The translations under genes and the position numbers were made by a program. DNA of 5,611 bases from an uncultured bacterium (GTDB taxonomy: Bacteria > Verrucomicrobiota > Kiritimatiellia > RFP12 > UBA1067), in the NCBI GenBank assembly GCA_946401765.1, contig CAMIVJ010000210.1:1-5611 (forward strand), read 5' to 3'. Positions 1 to 3,536 of this stretch are shown in pieces; positions within the stretch are counted from its first letter, which is position 1; the number at the start of each line of letters is the position of its first letter. The notes below the pieces were generated by a model. It saw only the letters and a list, made by a program, of their open reading frames with translations, had not been told where the DNA came from and searched no databases.

Positions 1-569
1 GCGCCGTCCACCATGTCGCAGAGCATGAACGGCGGAACGTCCTGGCGGATCTTCGACATCCCCCCCACCATCGCGTGCCTGCCGATGCTGCAGAACTGGT
101 GCGACGCCGCGCAGCCGCCGATGATCGCCCAGTCCTGCACATGCACGTCGCCGGCGAGCTGCACGCTGTTGGAGCAGATCACGTGGTCGCCGAGGATCAC
201 GCCATGCGCCGCGTGGCAGTAGGCCATGAAGAGAACGTCGTTGCCGATGACTGTCTTCTCGCCGTCGGCCGTGCCGAGATGCACGGTGGCAAACTCGCGG
301 ATCACGGTGCGGTCGCCGATCTCCACGAACGAGACGCTGCCGTCCTTGTACTTGAGGTCCTGCGTCTTCATGCCGATGCAGGCATAGGGGAATATCTGGC
401 AGTCCTCGCCTATCGTCGTGTGGCCGCGCAGTATGGCGCCCTGCTGCACCACGGTGCGCGCGCCGAGCTTAACGTGCGGGCCAACGCTCGCGTACGGACC
501 TATCTCCACGCCGTCGCCAAGCTGGGCGTTGAAATCCACTATTGCGGTTGGATGTACTGTGACCGACAT
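1..569 (-). CDS. lpxA: UDP-N-acetylglucosamine O-acyltransferase, C-terminus cut by window edge
   Basis: First enzyme of lipid A synthesis. It transfers a 3-hydroxyacyl group from acyl carrier protein to the 3-OH of UDP-GlcNAc in the cytosol. 189 complete residues are visible of the usual ~260. They are the left-handed beta-helix: hexapeptide repeats from HPTAIV (6-11) onward, with the family motifs QDLKY (70-74), VEIGDR (82-87), CHAAH (118-122), AIIGG (148-152), HQFCSIG (157-163) and QDVPP (176-180). By my alignment to E. coli LpxA, the catalytic base His125 is His122 here, and His122 and His160 are His119 and His157. Position 144, histidine in E. coli, is Asp141 in an LAGD motif. The acyl-chain ruler Gly173 is Gly170. 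The C-terminal helical domain is missing only because the window ends. The ATG at 569 has a good Shine-Dalgarno sequence. It lies 26 bases after the LptF/G stop, so the two are probably co-transcribed. QDLKY and the catalytic histidine separate it from LpxD and other hexapeptide acyltransferases. Confidence 0.97.
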   Translation of the reverse strand, partial: MSVTVHPTAIVDFNAQLGDGVEIGPYASVGPHVKLGARTVVQQGAILRGHTTIGEDCQIFPYACIGMKTQDLKYKDGSVSFVEIGDRTVIREFATVHLGTADGEKTVIGNDVLFMAYCHAAHGVILGDHVICSNSVQLAGDVHVQDWAIIGGCAASHQFCSIGRHAMVGGMSKIRQDVPPFMLCDMVDG

Positions 570-576
570 TTCTCTG

Positions 577-582
577 CTCCTT
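577..582 (-). promoter_or_regulatory. Ribosome binding site of lpxA
   Basis: AAGGAG lies 7 bases before the lpxA ATG, within a longer purine run (GAAGAAGGAG). It is the clearest Shine-Dalgarno sequence in the window. It fixes the lpxA start and shows that this genome uses SD-led initiation, which matters for judging rnfE, which has none. Confidence 0.85.
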
Positions 583-595
583 CTTCCGCGCTTGA

Positions 596-1756
596 CTAAA
601 GGTTCTTCGGCACCAGCCAGCTCGCGAGCGCGAAGCACGCCGCAACCGGCAGCCAGATGAGGACGTATGGATGTACGGCGTAGTCCTTGGACATGCTTGT
701 CATCAGGATCACGACCAGATAGTAGCTGAGGGCCGTCGCGAGGGCTATCGCCATTCCTATGGTGGACTCCTTGCGCTGCGCGCGTATTCCAAGCGGCACC
801 CCCACCAGAACGAAGCATATCGAGGCGAACGCGAACACGAGGCGCTTCTGGAACTCCGTGCGCAGGTCGCTGAGGCGGCGACGCATCGTCTTCTTCAGGA
901 ACTTGAGCTCCCTCTCGGCGGAGCCCTTGCTGCGCCCTTCCCGCGCGCGGCGCTCTGCGGCGGCCTGCGGGTTCTTCACGTCGGCGCGCGCCTGGTCGAT
1001 CTCGGCCAGAAGCTCGAAGAAGCGGAAGTCCTTCTCCTTGCGCTTGTACGTGCCGTCCTTGAGCGCGTCCTTCACGCGGTACTGCACGCGTGCGGCGCGG
1101 GCCATGCCGGGGTTGTGCTCGTCCACCGGATCCACCGTCACGCCGTGGAGGTCAAGCACCACGTCGCGCCCCTCGCTTGTGACGAGGGCCTTGGACGCCG
1201 TGACCAGGCGGTCCATGCGCGGATTGGAGAAGTCGAACACGATGAGGTCCTTTAGCCACTGCCCCTCGCGCTCCTCGAAGTAGAACTTCACCTTGGGGAA
1301 GTCGGCGATGACGCGCCCGGGCTCGAGCAGCTCAAGGCCCGCGCCAACCGAAATGCGCCTCGCGAGATCGCGGCGCACCTCGTGGCCGCGCGGCACTATC
1401 TCGTTGTTGACGAATAGACCGAAAAGAGTGCAGCATGCGGCGAAGGCGAGCGGCGCGCGCATGATGGTGAGAAGGTTGATTCCGCACGCGCGCATGGCGG
1501 CCACCTCGCTGTCGGCGGAAAGGCGGGAGAAGACGAGAATCGACGCGACAAGCAGGCCTAGCGGAATCGTCCACTGCATCGTCTCAGGGAAGCTCACCAC
1601 TGCGAACCTGCCCACGAGCCTAACTGGAACACCCTGCAGCATGTAGCCAACGATCTGCACCATAAGGCTTATCGTGAGCACGAACGACAGCACGAGAAAC
1701 GCGAGGAAGAAGGACGACATGAACGCCCCGAAGACGTATTTCTCGATAGTCCTCAT
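596..1756 (-). CDS. LptF/LptG family LPS export permease (YjgP/YjgQ)
   Basis: Inner-membrane permease of the LptB2FG transporter, which extracts LPS from the inner membrane and feeds the Lpt bridge to the outer membrane. The 386 residues match the usual length. Visible parts: TM1 (~10-38), TM2 (~52-78), TM3 (~96-120), a periplasmic beta-jellyroll region (~125-235), a charged stretch (~236-303), then TM4 (~305-324), TM5 (~331-356) and TM6 (~361-383). The cytoplasmic coupling-helix motif is SADSEVAAMRACGIN (80-94), and GVPLGIRAQRK (319-329) is typical of the family. I chose the ATG at 1756 because it gives the usual MRTIEKYV start and an ATGA overlap with the barrel gene upstream. An upstream in-frame start at 1795 would add 13 residues running over that gene. 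I cannot tell LptF from LptG, and no second paralogue is adjacent, though the transporter needs both. The charged stretch is rich in Arg, Lys and Glu and looks helical, longer than a simple linker. lpxA follows after 26 bases. Confidence 0.95.
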   Translation of the reverse strand: MRTIEKYVFGAFMSSFFLAFLVLSFVLTISLMVQIVGYMLQGVPVRLVGRFAVVSFPETMQWTIPLGLLVASILVFSRLSADSEVAAMRACGINLLTIMRAPLAFAACCTLFGLFVNNEIVPRGHEVRRDLARRISVGAGLELLEPGRVIADFPKVKFYFEEREGQWLKDLIVFDFSNPRMDRLVTASKALVTSEGRDVVLDLHGVTVDPVDEHNPGMARAARVQYRVKDALKDGTYKRKEKDFRFFELLAEIDQARADVKNPQAAAERRAREGRSKGSAERELKFLKKTMRRRLSDLRTEFQKRLVFAFASICFVLVGVPLGIRAQRKESTIGMAIALATALSYYLVVILMTSMSKDYAVHPYVLIWLPVAACFALASWLVPKNL

Positions 1757-2334
1757 TCGCCGCCCCCGCCGAAGTTCCACTGGATGCCGATGCACACCGT
1801 GTACATCTCGCTGCAGGGCGAATCGATGCCAAGCATCGCCTGCGCGTCGAAGCGCAGGTCAAGGCTGTCCGTGAGATGGTAGAACGCGCCCACGCCCACG
1901 GTCGGCCCCGTCGCCGTTCGGTGCGAACCGTCGGCGAACGCGTGGCGCGCGCCGAAGCGCGTGGCGGCGCCCAAGGTGACGAACGGGTCGAAGCGCTCGC
2001 ATCCGAAGAGCTTGTCGAACGCCTCCCAGCCGTTCATGTGCATCACGAGCCGAGCCGCCACGCCGGAAAGCGCCTCATGCCCGGCGCGCGTTGAGGCGTT
2101 TGGCGCGCATGCGGCCTCGAGCTCCACCTCCGCATAGTCGCTCCATGCCGTGCCCAGGCGCACCGCCACGTCTGCCGCGCGGCGTACGGACGCCCCGCCG
2201 CCCGGCATGAGCATTCCGCCGGCAACGCCCACGTAGCTGCGCGACGCCAGCCACACGGGCTCCGGCTCGTTTGGATACGCCACGGCCGCAAACACCGCGA
2301 ATGCTGCAAGAATGGAAAGCGAAAAGAACTTCAT
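1753..2334 (-). CDS. Small outer-membrane beta-barrel protein, function unknown
   Basis: 193 residues. A Sec signal peptide is clear: MKFF, a hydrophobic core at 4-19 and a plausible signal peptidase I site after AVA at 17-19 (or nearby). The mature part shows alternating amphipathic strands with turns, notably RFDPFVTLGAATRFG (114-128) and GPTVGVGAFYHLTDSLDLRF (143-162). This pattern resembles the last strands of OmpA/OmpW-like 8-stranded barrels. The final strand CIGIQWNF (181-188) ends in an aromatic residue like a BAM beta-signal, followed by a five-residue tail GGGGE. Four cysteines (76, 112, 174, 181) are unusual for a barrel; 174 and 181 could pair. It starts in an ATGA overlap with nrdR and ends in another with lptF/G, so it is probably translated in step with LPS export. 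I see no PagL, PagP or LpxR catalytic motif. The fold is inferred from pattern, not from a recognised family, and a specific function cannot be given. Confidence 0.75.
   Translation of the reverse strand: MKFFSLSILAAFAVFAAVAYPNEPEPVWLASRSYVGVAGGMLMPGGGASVRRAADVAVRLGTAWSDYAEVELEAACAPNASTRAGHEALSGVAARLVMHMNGWEAFDKLFGCERFDPFVTLGAATRFGARHAFADGSHRTATGPTVGVGAFYHLTDSLDLRFDAQAMLGIDSPCSEMYTVCIGIQWNFGGGGE
1763..1767 (-). promoter_or_regulatory. Probable G-rich ribosome binding site of lptF/G inside the barrel gene
   Basis: A run of five G lies 6 bases before the lptF/G ATG. It is read as part of the codons for the GGGG tail of the barrel protein. It is a poor match to AAGGAG, so initiation probably also relies on coupling through the ATGA overlap. 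Confidence 0.4.
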
Positions 2335-2774
2335 TTCTTCACCATCTCCGTTATCGCGCTCAGGAACTGGTTCACGTCGGTGAAGCGGCGGTACACGGAC
2401 GCAAAGCGTATGTACGCCACCTCGTCGAGCTCGTGCAGGCGCTCCATCACAAGTCGGCCTATCTGGTCCGAGGCGACCTCCTCACCCTCCAGCGCCGACA
2501 TCACGCCGCCGATGAGGTCCTGCACCTTCGCCTCTGGGATGGGACGCTTCTGGCAGGCGATGCGCACCGACTTCTCGAGCTTCTCGCGCTGGAACACCTC
2601 GCGCCTTCCGTCGCGCTTCACTACGAACAGGTCGTCGCGGTCTATCTCCTCGTGCGTTGTGAACCTGTGCCCGCACTTCAGGCACTCGCGCCTGCGCCGC
2701 ACCACCGCCCCCTCCTTGGACGAGCGGGAGTCCAGCACCTTGTCGTCGTCATTGCCGCATTTCGGGCACTTCAC
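2331..2774 (-). CDS. nrdR: Transcriptional repressor NrdR of ribonucleotide reductase genes
   Basis: Cytosolic ATP/dATP-sensing repressor that binds NrdR boxes upstream of ribonucleotide reductase genes and shuts them down when dNTP is plentiful. The 147 residues match the family length. The N-terminal zinc ribbon has Cys3, Cys6, Cys31 and Cys34 (CPKC and CLKC), with the conserved VLDSR (13-17) and arginine cluster RRRRE (26-30). The ATP-cone spans roughly 49-139 and includes VVKRDGRREVF (51-61) and VAYIRFASVYRRF (119-131). The start is GTG at 2774: the family's Met-x-Cys-Pro N-terminus fits exactly there, and GAAAGG lies 8 bases upstream. The gene follows rnfE by 38 bases and overlaps the barrel gene by 4 bases (ATGA). 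No ribonucleotide reductase gene or clear NrdR box pair is in the window, so its targets are presumably elsewhere. The identity is not in doubt. Confidence 0.98.
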   Translation of the reverse strand: MKCPKCGNDDDKVLDSRSSKEGAVVRRRRECLKCGHRFTTHEEIDRDDLFVVKRDGRREVFQREKLEKSVRIACQKRPIPEAKVQDLIGGVMSALEGEEVASDQIGRLVMERLHELDEVAYIRFASVYRRFTDVNQFLSAITEMVKK

Positions 2775-2782
2775 CGCGTGGG

Positions 2783-2788
2783 CCTTTC
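2783..2788 (-). promoter_or_regulatory. Ribosome binding site of nrdR supporting the GTG start
   Basis: GAAAGG lies 8 bases upstream of the GTG at 2774. Together with the family N-terminus, it supports GTG as the start codon. Confidence 0.55.
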
Positions 2789-2812
2789 AGTTCAAGCACG
2801 TCGGTTGGCGCA

Positions 2813-3490
2813 CTACTTGCCGTTGGGGCACATCGTGCAGTGGCGGCAGTCGAGGTTGATGGGCAGCGGCGGCGGCTCGCCGTGGCGGCGCGCCCACACC
2901 GATCCAAGATGGTTGATGAGCGCGAGCAGCAGGCCGAGCGTGATGAAGCCGCCCGCGGGCAGTATCGCGAGCACCACGGAGTTCGAGTGGATGTGCTTGA
3001 TCGCGATGTCGCCCCACACCGTCAGCGAGCCCGCGCCCACGATCTCGCGCACAGAGGCGATGAGGGCGAGTGCGAGCGTGAAGCCGATGCCCGTGCCGAG
3101 ACCGTCGGCGATCGAGTCGACGACCCCGTTCTTGCATGCGAACGCCTCGGCGCGGCCGAGGATGATGCAGTTCACCACGATGAGCGGAATGAATATGCCA
3201 AGCGACTCGGACAGCGCCGGCAGGAACGCCTGCATCAGCAGGTCGATCGTCGTGACGAACGCCGCAACTATCACGATGTAGCACGGAATGTGCACAGCGC
3301 CCGGTATCACCTTCCTGAGAAGCGACACCAGCGCGTTCGAGCACACGAGCACGAACGACGCGGCAAGCCCCATCCCGAGAGCGTTTTCAAGGGATGTGGT
3401 CACCGCGAGCGTGGGGCAGAGCCCCAGCACCAGACGAAACGTGGGATTGTTCTTGAAAATCCCATACCAGAATGCAAGCCATGTCTTCAT
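2813..3490 (-). CDS. rnfE: Electron transport complex subunit RnfE (RsxE)
   Basis: Integral membrane subunit of Rnf, which couples electron flow between ferredoxin and NAD+ to ion pumping. 225 residues with about six membrane segments. Diagnostic stretches are LGLCPTLAVTTSLENALGMG (22-41), CSNALVSLLRK (50-60), SLGIFIPLIVVNCIILGRAE (96-115) and DGLGTGIGFTLAL (129-141), which favour RnfE over its relative NqrD. Cys25 and Cys108 sit at the positions that in the RnfA/RnfE and NqrD/NqrE pairs hold the intramembrane [2Fe-2S] cluster. The basic loop after TM2 (SLLRK) and basic residues after the last segment suggest that both ends face the cytoplasm. The C-terminus has an extra CRHCTMC motif (215-221). 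No other rnf gene is in the window; in the usual rnfCDGEAB order, rnfE lies between rnfG and rnfA. The ATG at 3490 gives the normal family N-terminus but has no Shine-Dalgarno sequence, and a promoter lies directly before it. nrdR follows 38 bases downstream. Confidence 0.96.
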   Translation of the reverse strand: MKTWLAFWYGIFKNNPTFRLVLGLCPTLAVTTSLENALGMGLAASFVLVCSNALVSLLRKVIPGAVHIPCYIVIVAAFVTTIDLLMQAFLPALSESLGIFIPLIVVNCIILGRAEAFACKNGVVDSIADGLGTGIGFTLALALIASVREIVGAGSLTVWGDIAIKHIHSNSVVLAILPAGGFITLGLLLALINHLGSVWARRHGEPPPLPINLDCRHCTMCPNGK

Positions 3491-3497
3491 GGCGGAT

Positions 3498-3527
3498 AGT
3501 ATATCATATTTCGCCGCGTTGTGCCAC
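3498..3527 (-). promoter_or_regulatory. Extended -10 promoter immediately upstream of rnfE
   Basis: On the minus strand, -10 TATACT (3503-3498) is one base off TATAAT. It is preceded by TGA, giving the extended -10 form TGnTATACT. A weak -35, GTGGCA (3527-3522), lies 18 bases upstream. The -10 region is an AT island in GC-rich sequence. Transcription should start around 3492-3490, that is, at or within about two bases of the rnfE ATG. An overlapping alternative -10, TATGAT (3508-3503), would leave a leader of only a few bases. It probably drives the rnfE to lpxA operon. Confidence 0.6.
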
Positions 3528-3536
3528 TTGCGCCCG

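Noticed and set aside
671..1255. Plus-strand open frame of 194 codons rich in His, Arg and Leu
   Set aside because: It is antisense to the LptF/G gene, with low-complexity composition and no recognisable domain.
1757..1795. Upstream extension of the LptF/G protein by 13 residues
   Set aside because: It would overlap the barrel gene by 43 bases and adds an Arg/His-rich stretch not expected before the conserved N-terminus. The ATGA start at 1756 fits better.
1753..2334. PagL-type lipid A deacylase
   Set aside because: Size and context fit, but I find no convincing catalytic His-x-Ser motif with partners in the right strands.
2271..3281. Long plus-strand open frame of 336 codons
   Set aside because: It lies antisense to the clear nrdR and rnfE genes, has a composition typical of GC-rich shadow frames, and shows no family motif.
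2813..3490. NqrD instead of RnfE
   Set aside because: The core motifs (GLCPTLAVTT, SLGIFIPLIVVNCIILGRAE) follow RnfE rather than the NqrD versions.
3491..3536. NrdR box in the rnfE promoter
   Set aside because: The AT-rich segment looked similar at first, but I see no pair of 16-base boxes at the required spacing. The signal is explained by the -10 element.
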